50,787 nucleotides of DNA from Gordonia sp. OPL2. Lineage in GTDB: Bacteria; Actinomycetota; Actinomycetes; Mycobacteriales; Mycobacteriaceae. This document shows positions 8,437-17,194 of the stretch, piece after piece. The stretch's first letter is position 1, and every line of letters begins with the position of its first letter. The position numbers and the translations under genes are program-made. The notes beneath the pieces were generated by a model. The model did not search any database. It was not told where the DNA came from and saw only the letters and a program-made list of their open reading frames with translations. The DNA lies in assembly GCF_003797825.1 (NCBI RefSeq), contig NZ_RKME01000037.1:1-50787 (forward strand), written 5' to 3'.

Positions 8437-10533
8437 TCAATGCACGGACAGATCCGCCCGGCGAAGGAGTTGGGCGTTCAGCGCGACGATCACCGTCGAC
8501 GCCGACATGAGGATCGCACCGATCGCCATCGGCAAGACGAATCCGATCGGCGCCAGCACACCGGCGGCCAGCGGCACGGAGATCAGGTTGTAGCCGGCGG
8601 CCCACCACAGGTTCTGGGTCATCTTCCGGTAGGCCTGCGCCGACAGGTCCATCGCCGACACCACCGTCCGCGGATCGTCGCCCGCGAGCACCACGCCCGC
8701 CGAGCCGATCGCGACATCGGTTCCCGCGCCGATTGCCACACCGACGTCCGCGCGGGCCAGCGCGGGTGCGTCGTTGACACCGTCCCCGACCATCACGACG
8801 GTATTGCCCTCACTCTGAAGGTCGGCGACGATCGATTCCTTGTCCTCGGGACGCACTCCGGCGTAGACCCGTTCGATGCCGAGTTCGGCGGCCACCCGTT
8901 CGGCCACGTCGCGTGCGTCGCCGGTGGCCATCACGGCCTCGACCCCACGCCGGCCCAGCGCCCGCACGGCCTCCGCCGACTCCGGACGCACCTCGTCGGC
9001 GAGCGCCAGCGCACCGACGACCCGGCCGTCGACGACGACGTGCAGGACCGTGTTGCCGTTGCCGACGAGGCGGTCGGCGGCACCGATGGCGTCCAGTCGC
9101 CGATCCTCGAGCAACCGCGGTCCGCCGACGGCGACCTCGAGCCCGTTCACCACGGCCCGCACCCCGACTGCCGCGCTCGACGAGAAGTCCTGGGCAACAG
9201 GGATGTTGAGGCCACGCTCACGGGCCGCGCGCACCACGGCGGCGCCGAGCGGATGCTCGCTGTCGGACTCCGCGGCAGCCGCCAGGGCCAGCACCTCGCC
9301 GCCGGACATAGCACCGGTTTCGGAATCCGCCACCACGTCGACCACGGCGGGCTCACCCCTGGTGAGTGTCCCGGTCTTGTCGAACAGGACGACGTCGGCA
9401 AGGCGCAGTGTCTCCAGCGCGATCCGGTCGGTCACCAGGACACCCATCTTCGCCGCGCGTTCGGTCGCGATTGCGACGACCAACGGGATCGCGAGGCCGA
9501 GCGCGTGCGGGCAGGCGATGACGAGTACGGTGATCGTCCGGATCACCGCGTTGTCGGGCTGCCCTACCGCCGTCCACACGACCGCGGTGAGCACGGCGGC
9601 GCCGAGGGCGAACCAGAACAGCCAGCCTGCCGCGCGATCGGCCAGGCGTTGTGCACGGCTCGACGAGTTCTGCGCCTCGGCGACGAGGCGCTGAATGCCG
9701 GCGAGGGTGGTGTCGTCGCCGACGGCGGTGACCCGTACCCGGATGGCGGTGTCGGCGCTGACCGTGCCGGCGACGACCTTGTCGCCGACCGTGCGTGTCA
9801 CCAACGCCGATTCGCCGGTGATCATCGACTCGTCGACATCTGCTGTGCCGGAGACGATCTCGCCGTCGGCGGGGACACGGCCACCCGGTCGCACGATCAC
9901 GGTGTCCCCCGCCCGCAACTCCGACGGCGGGACCGTCGTCACCTCGTCGCCGACGACGCGTTCGGCCTCGTCGGGCAGTAGTGCGGCCAGTGATTGCAGC
10001 GCCGAGGTCGTCTGGGCGATCGAACGCATCTCGATCCAGTGGCCGAGCAGCATGATGACGATCAGCAGTGCGAGTTCCCACCAGAAGTCCAGTTCGTGGT
10101 GCAGCACCCCGAGCGACGCACCCCACGACGCGACGAACGCCACCGAGATGGCGAGCGCGATGAGCGTCATCATCCCCGGTGCGCGAGATCGCAACTCGCC
10201 CACCGCCCCAGCGAGGAAGGGGCGGCCGCCCCATACGAGCATGACCGTTCCCAGGACCGGCGAGATCCAGTCGACGATCCCCCATGACGGCAGCGAGTAC
10301 CCGACCAGGTCGGCGAACATCGGACTGGCGATCACCACCGGGACCGCGAGGACCGTCATGGCCCAGAACAGTCGGCGGAACAAGGCGACGTGATCGCCGT
10401 GGCCGGCGTGACCGTCATGGGCGCCATGACCGCCGTGACCCGCATGGTCATGATGCGCGTCGGCGTCCTCGTGATGCGTTGCGGCGTGGCCGTGGCGGCT
10501 ACGGGGCGATCCGGCCACAGTGTTCTTCTCCAT
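8437..10533 (-). CDS. copB: CopB-type P1B ATPase with histidine-rich N-terminus
   Basis: Copper-transporting P-type ATPase of 698 aa. The first 50 residues carry 13 histidines and no HMA domain. The transmembrane metal site is CPH (ACPHALG, about residue 340), followed by DKTGT (about 386) and GDGVND. CPH with a His-rich tail defines the P1B-3/CopB class, reported to prefer Cu(II) or copper/silver. ATG 10533 has only a weak GGGGGA before it, and a TATAAAA box at 10541-10547 would start the mRNA at or next to the ATG. A CsoR-type palindrome overlaps that box, so copper induction through the CsoR encoded at 2982-3275 is likely. Confidence 0.93.
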   Translation of the reverse strand: MEKNTVAGSPRSRHGHAATHHEDADAHHDHAGHGGHGAHDGHAGHGDHVALFRRLFWAMTVLAVPVVIASPMFADLVGYSLPSWGIVDWISPVLGTVMLVWGGRPFLAGAVGELRSRAPGMMTLIALAISVAFVASWGASLGVLHHELDFWWELALLIVIMLLGHWIEMRSIAQTTSALQSLAALLPDEAERVVGDEVTTVPPSELRAGDTVIVRPGGRVPADGEIVSGTADVDESMITGESALVTRTVGDKVVAGTVSADTAIRVRVTAVGDDTTLAGIQRLVAEAQNSSSRAQRLADRAAGWLFWFALGAAVLTAVVWTAVGQPDNAVIRTITVLVIACPHALGLAIPLVVAIATERAAKMGVLVTDRIALETLRLADVVLFDKTGTLTRGEPAVVDVVADSETGAMSGGEVLALAAAAESDSEHPLGAAVVRAARERGLNIPVAQDFSSSAAVGVRAVVNGLEVAVGGPRLLEDRRLDAIGAADRLVGNGNTVLHVVVDGRVVGALALADEVRPESAEAVRALGRRGVEAVMATGDARDVAERVAAELGIERVYAGVRPEDKESIVADLQSEGNTVVMVGDGVNDAPALARADVGVAIGAGTDVAIGSAGVVLAGDDPRTVVSAMDLSAQAYRKMTQNLWWAAGYNLISVPLAAGVLAPIGFVLPMAIGAILMSASTVIVALNAQLLRRADLSVH

Positions 10534-10540
10534 TCCCCCG

Positions 10541-10562
10541 TTTTATACCCCTAGGGGGTATG
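10541..10562 (-). promoter_or_regulatory. copB promoter with CsoR-type operator
   Basis: TATACCCCTAGGGGGTATG (10544-10562) is a near-perfect CsoR box. On the leftward strand its last bases run into the TATAAAA -10 element (10541-10547), so bound repressor would block RNA polymerase. Confidence 0.75.
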
Positions 10563-10625
10563 CGTCAAGGGCCCGGGACCACGCAGAGTGCGAGAAATGA
10601 CGCGCCGGGTGGACGCCGCGCGATC

Positions 10626-11435
10626 TCAACGCGTGGTCGTCGGTGCGCCGTCCAGGAACTCCACCACTTTCCTCGGCCACCGACGCAGCTCGGCGGGTGT
10701 CGCCGCCACATCGAGTTGCGCATCCGGTAAGGCGTCGGCGAGCAGCCGCCCGCTGCTCACCGGATGCGTGTCGTCGCCGGTCCAGCTGAGAATCAGCACC
10801 GGAAGGTCCAGGGCGGCAAGTTCTTCCGGCGGCGGCAGATCCGAGATCGCCGATCCGCGCAACACCCAGGGATAGATCGACGAGCGAACGGCAACCGGGC
10901 TGACGAACCGCTTGGCGTCGGCGAGCGCCGGTGATGCCGGGGCGTCCACGGACAGTCGTTCCAGCGCGGCGAGTCCGTGGCGTTCGATCAGGTCCGCGGA
11001 CGCGATCCGGATGGGGATCTGGACACGACGCGTCTCCCAGATCGTCGGCGGGGTGGTCAATACGAGGCGGGTGAACCGATCCGGTTGCGCCAGGGCGGCA
11101 TAGAGGATCGAGGCGGCACCCATCGACGAGCCGATCGCACCGACACGTTCGCCCGGCGCGGCGACGTCGAGCAGCGCGGTCAGGTCACGGCCCAGCTCGG
11201 GCCACGTGAACTCCTGTTCAGATCGGCCACCCGACGACCGCCCGTGCCCACGGGCGTCGTAGCGGATCAGCCGATGCGCCGACGACACCGCGCGCCAATC
11301 GAATTGGCCGGAGGACTCCTGCCGGTAGGCGCTCGAACTCATCCCGTGCGCCCACACCACCGCGGGGCCCCGACCGGTCTGGTTCCACGCGATCCGCGCC
11401 CCGCGGATCTCGGCGAACCGGAAGGCCGGGGTCAT
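10626..11435 (-). CDS. Alpha/beta hydrolase lacking a clear catalytic histidine
   Basis: A 269-aa alpha/beta-hydrolase-fold protein: WAHGMSSS oxyanion region, DARGHGRS strand, GSSMGA nucleophile elbow (Ser), and an acidic pair in TGDDTHP. The place where the family normally has GH..H reads VAATPAELRRWP, with no His; the nearest candidate is the His of GDDTHPVS. It may use an unusual triad or have lost hydrolytic activity. ATG 11435 has GGGGTGAC upstream. It follows the alcohol dehydrogenase stop by 9 nt, so the two are probably co-transcribed. Confidence 0.85.
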   Translation of the reverse strand: MTPAFRFAEIRGARIAWNQTGRGPAVVWAHGMSSSAYRQESSGQFDWRAVSSAHRLIRYDARGHGRSSGGRSEQEFTWPELGRDLTALLDVAAPGERVGAIGSSMGAASILYAALAQPDRFTRLVLTTPPTIWETRRVQIPIRIASADLIERHGLAALERLSVDAPASPALADAKRFVSPVAVRSSIYPWVLRGSAISDLPPPEELAALDLPVLILSWTGDDTHPVSSGRLLADALPDAQLDVAATPAELRRWPRKVVEFLDGAPTTTR

Positions 11436-11444
11436 GTCACCCCA

Positions 11445-12488
11445 TCACAGGGTGGCCGTGTCGATGACGAACCGGTAGCGCACGTCGCTCGCGACCACAC
11501 GGTCGTAGGCCTCGTTGATCTTGTCCGCGCCGATGACCTCGATCTCGGAACCGATGCCGTGCTCGGCGCAGAAGTCGAGCATCTCCTGGGTCTCGGCGAT
11601 ACCGCCGATCATCGACCCGGCGAAGCTGCGCCGATTCGCGGTGACGGCGAACGCCGGGATCTCGATGGGATGCTCCGGAAGACCCAACTCGACCAGGGTG
11701 CCGTTGATCGCGAGCATGCCGAGGTACTTGTGGATCGGGAGATTCGCCGACACCGTGTTGATGATCAGGTCGAACTCGTTGCGCAACGTGTCGAAGGTGT
11801 CGGGATCGCTGGTGGCGTAATAGTGGTCGGCACCCAGACGCAGTCCGTCCTCCATCTTCTTGAGTGATTGCGAGAGCACGGTCACCTCGGCGCCCATCGC
11901 ATGCGCGATCTTGACACCCATGTGCCCGAGACCGCCGAGTCCGACGATCGCGACCTTCTTGCCCGGCCCGGCATTCCAGTGGCGCAACGGCGAGAACAGG
12001 GTGATCCCGGCGCACAGCAGCGGTGCGGCCTCGTCGAGTCCGATGCCTTCGGGGATGCCGCAGACATAGTTCTCGTCGACGACGATGGCCGTGCTGTAGC
12101 CACCGTGGGTGGGCTGTCCATCACGGTCGACGGCGTTGTAGGTGCCAGTCATGCCCCGCTCGCAGTACTGCTCGTCGCCGGCCTTACACGGCTCGCATTC
12201 GCGACACGAGTCGACGAAGCATCCGACGCCGACGCGGTCACCGACGGAGTAGCGGGTGACGTCGGATCCGACGGACGAGACGATGCCGGCGATCTCATGA
12301 CCGGGCACGACCGGGAATGCGGTCCGGCCCCATTCGCTGCGGGCAGTGTGGATGTCGGAGTGACAGATGCCCGCGTAGGCGATGTCGATGACGACGTCGT
12401 GCGGCTTCGGGTCGCGACGCTCGATGGTGGCCGCCTCGAGTGGCTGATCGGAGGCGGTGGCGATGTAGGCGTTGACGGTGGTGGGCAT
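11445..12488 (-). CDS. Zinc-dependent alcohol dehydrogenase, NADP type (AdhC-like)
   Basis: Medium-chain dehydrogenase of 347 aa. Catalytic zinc ligands are in AGICHSD and VPGHEIAG; the structural zinc site is the four-cysteine CRECEPCKAGDEQYC loop. The Rossmann fold carries GLGGLGHMGVK. This layout matches the cinnamyl-alcohol/YahK group and M. tuberculosis AdhC, which reduce aldehydes with NADPH; the physiological substrate is not evident. GAGGGAG lies before ATG 12488. It is upstream of the alpha/beta hydrolase at 10626-11435 in a two-gene operon. Confidence 0.92.
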   Translation of the reverse strand: MPTTVNAYIATASDQPLEAATIERRDPKPHDVVIDIAYAGICHSDIHTARSEWGRTAFPVVPGHEIAGIVSSVGSDVTRYSVGDRVGVGCFVDSCRECEPCKAGDEQYCERGMTGTYNAVDRDGQPTHGGYSTAIVVDENYVCGIPEGIGLDEAAPLLCAGITLFSPLRHWNAGPGKKVAIVGLGGLGHMGVKIAHAMGAEVTVLSQSLKKMEDGLRLGADHYYATSDPDTFDTLRNEFDLIINTVSANLPIHKYLGMLAINGTLVELGLPEHPIEIPAFAVTANRRSFAGSMIGGIAETQEMLDFCAEHGIGSEIEVIGADKINEAYDRVVASDVRYRFVIDTATL

Positions 12489-12637
12489 GAGTGCTCCCTC
12501 GGATCGACGTCAGATGCGCGGGTCGGGATCGTGGTCGCCGACGCTCGCTGCGGGTCTCCCCGCACCCACTCCAGTGTTGCGGAGATCCGTGGTCACGTGG
12601 GACGTCGGGCGAATAGATCACATTCAGGAATATTTAT

Positions 12638-12653
12638 GTGCGCATATGCGCAC
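12638..12653. promoter_or_regulatory. Perfect 16-bp palindrome, probable ArsR-family operator
   Basis: GTGCGCATATGCGCAC is self-complementary over 16 bp and lies just behind an AT-rich TATTTAT stretch (12631-12637) that could be the -10 box. It is 20 nt before the GTG start of the MFS gene, whose downstream neighbour encodes an ArsR repressor. ArsR/SmtB proteins bind such imperfect 12-2-12 dyads at the transcription start. Confidence 0.65.
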
Positions 12654-12672
12654 TCATATCTACCATCGAGCT

Positions 12673-13933
12673 GTGGCCGCACTCTTCCGCATCCCGACGT
12701 TCCGTCGACTGTTCGCCGCGCAGGTCGCCTCCCTGCTGGGAACGGGCCTGATGACGGTCGCTCTCGGCCTGCTGGCCTTCGACCTCGCGGGTTCGGATGC
12801 CGGGACCGTGCTCGGTACCGCGCTCGCGATCAAGATGGTCGCGTACGTGGTGATGGCCCCGGTGATGCGCGCGGTCTGCGCACGGTGGTCGGCGCGTTCG
12901 GTGATGGTGGGCGCCGACGTCATCCGCATCGCCATGGCTGCCGCGCTGCCCGTCGTCGGCGAGGTCTGGCAGATCTATGTCCTCGTCTTCGCCCTACAGT
13001 CTGCGTCGGCGACGTTCACACCCACCTTTCCAATCCGTCATCCCGACGGTGGTGACCGACCGCGACGTCTACACCCGGGCGGTGTCGGCGTCGCGGATCG
13101 CCTACGACCTCGAGTCAGTGGTCAGTCCGATGATCGCGGCCGCGCTGCTCGGTGTGGTCGGCTACTCGTTCTTGTTCGTGGGGACCGCGGTGGGTTTCGC
13201 CGCCTCGGCCGCCCTCGTGGCGAGGTCCGGGCCGCGGATCCCGTCGCAGCGCGCGGACTCCGTCGGTGACTTCTGGTCGCGGACCACCGCAGGTTTACGG
13301 ATCATGCTGTCCCGTCCGGTCTTCCGCGGCATTCTGTGGGCGAACATCGCCACCGCCGCGGCGACGTCCGTCGTGGTGGTCGGTTCGGTGGTCTATGTCC
13401 GCGCCGAACTCAGTCTGGGTGACTCGGTGCTCGCGGTTGCGCTGGGTGTCTTCGGGACCGGATCGATCGTGGCGGCGGTGGCGTTGCCGTGGTTGCTGCG
13501 CAGGGTCGCCGCGGGGCGGGTCGTCGGCGGAGGTGCGCTGGGATGTGCGGCCGCTCTCGCGGGTGTGGGACTGATGACGGCGATCGCACCGACGATCGGT
13601 GCAGTTCTCGTCCTGTGGTTCGTCTTCGGGGTAGCGACGTCGCTGGTGAACACCGCATCCACCCGAATGCTCCGCGACCACAGCGCCGCCGACGACCGTG
13701 ACGCGGTGTTCACCGCACAGTTCTCGCTGTCGCACGCGGCATTCCTCGTGACCTATCCGGCAGCGGGGTGGGGGCCTACCCTCGTCGGACCGTGGGCGAC
13801 CCCCGTGATCCTCGCCGTCCTGGCCGCGGCGGCCGCGATCGCCGCGCGGCGGACGTGGTCGCGGGCGGCGTCGTCGAGACCGGTTCGCGCACACCGACCG
13901 CCTACCATGACTGCAACGGCACCGACCGGCTGA
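12673..13933 (+). pseudogene. MFS transporter interrupted by a +1 frameshift
   Basis: Two reading frames together encode one major-facilitator transporter. The first half runs from GTG 12673 (MAALFRIPTFRRLFAAQ...) to TFTPTF; the second half continues QSVIPTVVTD in another frame. The switch is at CCTTTCC, about 13026-13031. Removing one base there leaves 1260 nt, or 419 aa, with no stop, the normal size of a 12-helix MFS protein. It may be a real inactivating insertion or a base-calling error in the short T run. An alternative ATG at 12646 would lie inside the palindromic operator, so GTG 12673 is preferred. It sits 48 nt before the ArsR gene and would be a metal or drug exporter controlled by it. 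Confidence 0.8.
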
Positions 13934-13981
13934 GCTCGTCGAGCACGCGGGCCGCCGGTACCGCGAGGAGGTCTGTCGACG

Positions 13982-14344
13982 ATGGACGAGATGGCGTCAC
14001 CGCGCGACCCCGTCAGTCTCCACCACGCCGTCGAGCCCGATCCGGCCCTGCTCAGCGCAGCGACGTCCGTGTTCGCGATGCTCGCCGACCCCACCCGGCT
14101 GCACATCGTGTGGCTGCTCTCCGACGGCGAAGCCGACGTCACCGCGCTGACCGAGGCCACCGGCGCGTCCCGGACCGCGGTCAGCCAGCACCTCGCGAAG
14201 CTTCGCTTCACCGGGCTCGTCGACACCCGTCGCGACGGCAGGCGGATGATCTATCGCCTCCGCGACGGGCACCTGAGCCGCCTCATCGAGGAGGCGCTGA
14301 ATCATGCCGATCATCGGCTGACCGGGGAGCCGGTCCACGAGTGA
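13982..14344 (+). CDS. ArsR/SmtB-family metal-sensing repressor (KmtR/NmtR-like)
   Basis: Winged-helix repressor of 120 aa: FAMLADPTRLHIVWLL dimer helix, ASRTAVSQHLAKLR recognition helix, and DTRRDGRRMIYRL wing. The C-terminal helix contains EEALNHADH followed by a terminal VHE, and the N-terminus has SLHHAVEPD. These histidines and acids resemble the alpha5 plus terminal-arm Ni/Co sites of the M. tuberculosis NmtR and KmtR proteins, as I remember them. No alpha3 CxC site is present. AGGAGG lies 10 nt before ATG 13982. It probably represses the upstream MFS gene and itself through the 12638-12653 palindrome. Confidence 0.88.
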   Translation: MDEMASPRDPVSLHHAVEPDPALLSAATSVFAMLADPTRLHIVWLLSDGEADVTALTEATGASRTAVSQHLAKLRFTGLVDTRRDGRRMIYRLRDGHLSRLIEEALNHADHRLTGEPVHE

Positions 14345-14486
14345 GGCCGGTGCGCTCGGGCCGTCGGGCAGAGCTCGGCACACCTGACCTGATGACGGTG
14401 AACGTAATGCTGAGCGTGACGATCGCCGTCATCTGTGTGCAAGCACCGAGAAACGCGGCTCATGCGAACTGAATTTTGGCACCGCT

Positions 14487-14518
14487 AACTTGCAAGTTCG
14501 GGTGACCGAACTTAGAGT
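14487..14518 (+). promoter_or_regulatory. Overlapping dyads and -10 box of the metal importer operon
   Basis: AACTTGCAAGTT (14487-14498, perfect) shares its right half with AAGTTCGGGTGACCGAACTT (14494-14513, perfect 8-4-8). TAGAGT (14513-14518) is a -10 box placed 6 nt before ATG 14525, predicting a leaderless mRNA. The dyads abut the -10 box, as expected for a metalloregulator of the DtxR/MntR or Fur kind; which one is not known. Confidence 0.65.
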
Positions 14519-14524
14519 TGGCGC

Positions 14525-15466
14525 ATGTCAGCAGCCCGCCGACCCGCGATCGCGCTCCTCGCCGTGGCCGTGATGCTGGTTGTCGGCGCATGCACTGCCG
14601 AACCCGCGCGGGACCGCCCCAAGGTCCTCACCACTTTCACCGTGCTCGCCGATGTCGCCCGGAATGTGGCCGGTGAGAACGCCGACGTCGTCTCGCTCAC
14701 GAAGTTCGGCGCCGAGATCCACGGTTACGAACCCACCCCCGGAGACCTCCACAAGGCCGTCGACGCCTCACTGGTGGTCGTCAACGGACTCCATCTCGAC
14801 GACTGGTTCGAGCGCTTCCTCACCGACATCGACGTCCCCCGCATCGTCGCGTCCGACGGCGTCGAGCCGATGCACATCACCGACATCCCGGGCGCGGCCG
14901 GACAACCGGGCAGCGCAGCGCCACCGAACCCCCATGCGTGGATGTCGCCGACGGCGGTGAAGACCTACGCCGACAACATCTCTCGCGCGCTGGCGACGAT
15001 CGATCCAGAGCACGCCGACGCCTACCGCGACAACGCCGCCTCCTACGGGGCGCAACTCGATGCCGAACAGCGGCGGCTGACGTCGGCGGTCGCCGCACTC
15101 CCACCGAACGAGCGCGCGTTGGTCAGCTGCGAGGGCGCCTTCAGCTACCTCGCCCGCGACACGGGGCTCACCGAGTTCTACATCTGGCCGGTGAACTCCG
15201 AGCAGGAGGCGACCCCGCAGCAGATGCGCCGCACGGTGGACTTCGTCCGGGATCGCAAGGTGCCGGCCGTGTTCTGCGAATCCACCGTCAACGACGCACC
15301 CATGCGACAGGTGCAGCGGGCCACCGGCGCACGTTTCGGCGGAACGCTCTACGTCGACTCGCTCTCCGAACCCGACGGCCCGGTTCCCACCTACCTCGAC
15401 CTGCTCCGCCACGACATCACCACCGTCGTCGACGGACTCACCGGAACGGAGGCCGATCATGCCTGA
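14525..15466 (+). CDS. Metal ABC transporter substrate-binding lipoprotein (Mn/Zn/Fe type)
   Basis: A 313-aa cluster-A-I metal-binding protein. The signal peptide ends in the lipobox VVGAC (Cys24), so it should be anchored to the outer face of the membrane. The four family ligands can be placed as His in IHGYEPTPGD, His in NPHAWMSP, Glu in CEGAFSYL and Asp in VDSLSEPDG. The ligand set His-His-Glu-Asp and the absence of a His-rich loop favour manganese (PsaA/MntC type) over zinc, but iron or zinc cannot be excluded. First gene of a three-gene importer operon; overlaps the ATPase gene by 8 nt. Confidence 0.9.
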   Translation: MSAARRPAIALLAVAVMLVVGACTAEPARDRPKVLTTFTVLADVARNVAGENADVVSLTKFGAEIHGYEPTPGDLHKAVDASLVVVNGLHLDDWFERFLTDIDVPRIVASDGVEPMHITDIPGAAGQPGSAAPPNPHAWMSPTAVKTYADNISRALATIDPEHADAYRDNAASYGAQLDAEQRRLTSAVAALPPNERALVSCEGAFSYLARDTGLTEFYIWPVNSEQEATPQQMRRTVDFVRDRKVPAVFCESTVNDAPMRQVQRATGARFGGTLYVDSLSEPDGPVPTYLDLLRHDITTVVDGLTGTEADHA

Positions 15467-16289
15467 CGACCCCGAGCACCCCGACCGCACGGCCGGGGAA
15501 ACCGCCGACGTCCCCGCACTCGACATCGCCGACCTCACCGTCCGATACGGCTCGGTCACGGCGTTGCGCGACGTGTCGCTGACACTGCAGCCCGGCCGGA
15601 TCTGCGGGCTCATCGGCATGAACGGATCGGGCAAATCCACGCTCTTCAAGTCGATCATGGGCCTGGTCCGGCCGGCGTCGGGGCACGTCCGGATCGGCGG
15701 ACGCAGTCCGAATCAGGCGCGAGCGCGAGGGCTGGTCTCCTACGTTCCGCAGGCCGAGGCCGTCGACTGGGAGTTCCCGATCTCCGTCCGCGAGGTCGCG
15801 ATGACCGGACGCTACGGACGTCAGAACATCTTCCGCCGCGCGAGCGCACGCGATCGCGCCGCTGTCGACGACGCCCTCGAGAAGGTGGGCCTGACCGATC
15901 TCGCCGACCGTCAGATCGGGAAACTCTCCGGCGGACAACGCAAGCGGGCGTTCGTTGCCCGGGGCATCGCGCAGGGCGCCGAGATCCTGCTGCTCGACGA
16001 ACCGTTCGCGGGCGTCGACAAACGTTCGGAAGCAACGATCATCGACCTCCTCGTCGACCTCGCCGCAGACGGGCGGACCATCCTCATCTCCACCCACGAT
16101 CTGTCGACGTTGCCGTCCTTCGCCACCGAGGCAGTCCTGCTGATGCAACGCGTCCTCATCCACGGCACACCCGAGGAGGCGTTGCGGCCGGAGAACCTGG
16201 CGCTCGCGTTCGGCCTCGACGTCCTCGGCGCGGGACGCACCGAAGACGTTGCGCAACAGGATGTCCGGAACTCGGAGGTGGCGTCGTGA
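15459..16289 (+). CDS. Metal ABC transporter ATPase
   Basis: A 276-aa ABC ATPase that would power the Mn/Zn/Fe importer. Walker A is GMNGSGKST, the Q-loop is VPQAEAVDW (the AExVDW form typical of MntB/ZnuC-type ATPases), the signature is LSGGQRKR, Walker B is LLLDEPFAG, and the switch His is in STHDLS. ATG 15459 lies inside the end of the binding-protein gene and the stop overlaps the permease GTG, so translation is coupled on both sides. Confidence 0.93.
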   Translation: MPDDPEHPDRTAGETADVPALDIADLTVRYGSVTALRDVSLTLQPGRICGLIGMNGSGKSTLFKSIMGLVRPASGHVRIGGRSPNQARARGLVSYVPQAEAVDWEFPISVREVAMTGRYGRQNIFRRASARDRAAVDDALEKVGLTDLADRQIGKLSGGQRKRAFVARGIAQGAEILLLDEPFAGVDKRSEATIIDLLVDLAADGRTILISTHDLSTLPSFATEAVLLMQRVLIHGTPEEALRPENLALAFGLDVLGAGRTEDVAQQDVRNSEVAS

Positions 16290-17146
16290 TCGACTTCCTC
16301 GTCGAACCGTGGACCCTGACATTCATGCGGGATGCGTTCGTCGCCAGCGCGATCGCGGCCGCCGTGTGCGCACTGATCAGCTGCTGGATCGTGCTGATCG
16401 GATGGTCGCTGATGGGCGATGCGGTCTCGCACGCCGTCCTTCCGGGTGTGGTCCTGTCTTACATCGTCGGAGTGCCGTTCGCGATCGGCGCGGTCGTCTT
16501 CGGCTTCCTCGCGGTGACCCTCATCGGGACGATCCGCGACACCAGCCGGGTGAAGGAGGACGCGGCGATCGGCATCGTGTTCACCACGCTGTTCGCACTC
16601 GGCCTCGTCCTCGTCTCGGCCACGCCGAGCCAGACCGACCTCAACCACATCCTGTTCGGCAACGTGCTCGGCGTGTCCGGCGCCGACCTGTGGCAGCTGG
16701 TGATCCTCGGAGCGGTAGTCGCGCTCGTGCTCATCGTCCGTCGCCGCGACCTGACACTGTTCGCCTTCGACCCCGTCCACGCACACGCGATCGGGCTGTC
16801 GCGTCGGCGACTCGGCGCCCTGCTCCTCGGGCTGCTCGCGCTGACCTGTGTGGTCGCGCTGCAGGTCGTCGGAGTGATCCTCGTCGTCGCGATGCTGATC
16901 ATCCCCGGAGCGGCCGCACATCTGCTGACCGACCGCTTCGGTCACATGCTTCTCATCGCGCCCGCGCTGGCGGTCGGCGCGACCGTAGTCGGCGTCTACA
17001 TCAGCTACGGCGCCGACGTCTCACCCGGCGGAATGGTCGTCCTCACCCAAGGTGTGATGTTCGCGCTGATCTATTTGTTCGCACCCCGAAATGGCCTCCT
17101 GACCAGCTGGTTGACCCATCGGCGCAGCTCGCTCACACCGGCCTGA
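16286..17146 (+). CDS. Metal ABC transporter permease
   Basis: An ABC-3 family permease of 286 aa with about eight hydrophobic helices and the family's RVKEDAAIGIVF cytoplasmic coupling loop. It starts at GTG 16286, overlapping the ATPase stop by 4 nt. Together with the lipoprotein and ATPase it forms a complete Mn/Zn/Fe(II) importer. The adjacent frameshifted exporter and ArsR regulator make 12.6-17.1 kb a metal-homeostasis block, although the two operons have different operator sequences. Confidence 0.92.
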   Translation: MIDFLVEPWTLTFMRDAFVASAIAAAVCALISCWIVLIGWSLMGDAVSHAVLPGVVLSYIVGVPFAIGAVVFGFLAVTLIGTIRDTSRVKEDAAIGIVFTTLFALGLVLVSATPSQTDLNHILFGNVLGVSGADLWQLVILGAVVALVLIVRRRDLTLFAFDPVHAHAIGLSRRRLGALLLGLLALTCVVALQVVGVILVVAMLIIPGAAAHLLTDRFGHMLLIAPALAVGATVVGVYISYGADVSPGGMVVLTQGVMFALIYLFAPRNGLLTSWLTHRRSSLTPA

Positions 17147-17183
17147 CGCCGCGTCGGGCTGGGATCCGCGCACCGCAGATCGT

Positions 17184-17189
17184 TACACT
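17184..17189 (+). promoter_or_regulatory. -10 box for a leaderless UbiB-like mRNA
   Basis: TACACT ends 5 nt before ATG 17195. This decides the start in favour of 17195 over the in-frame TTG at 17189. Confidence 0.6.
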
Positions 17190-17194
17190 TGCCG

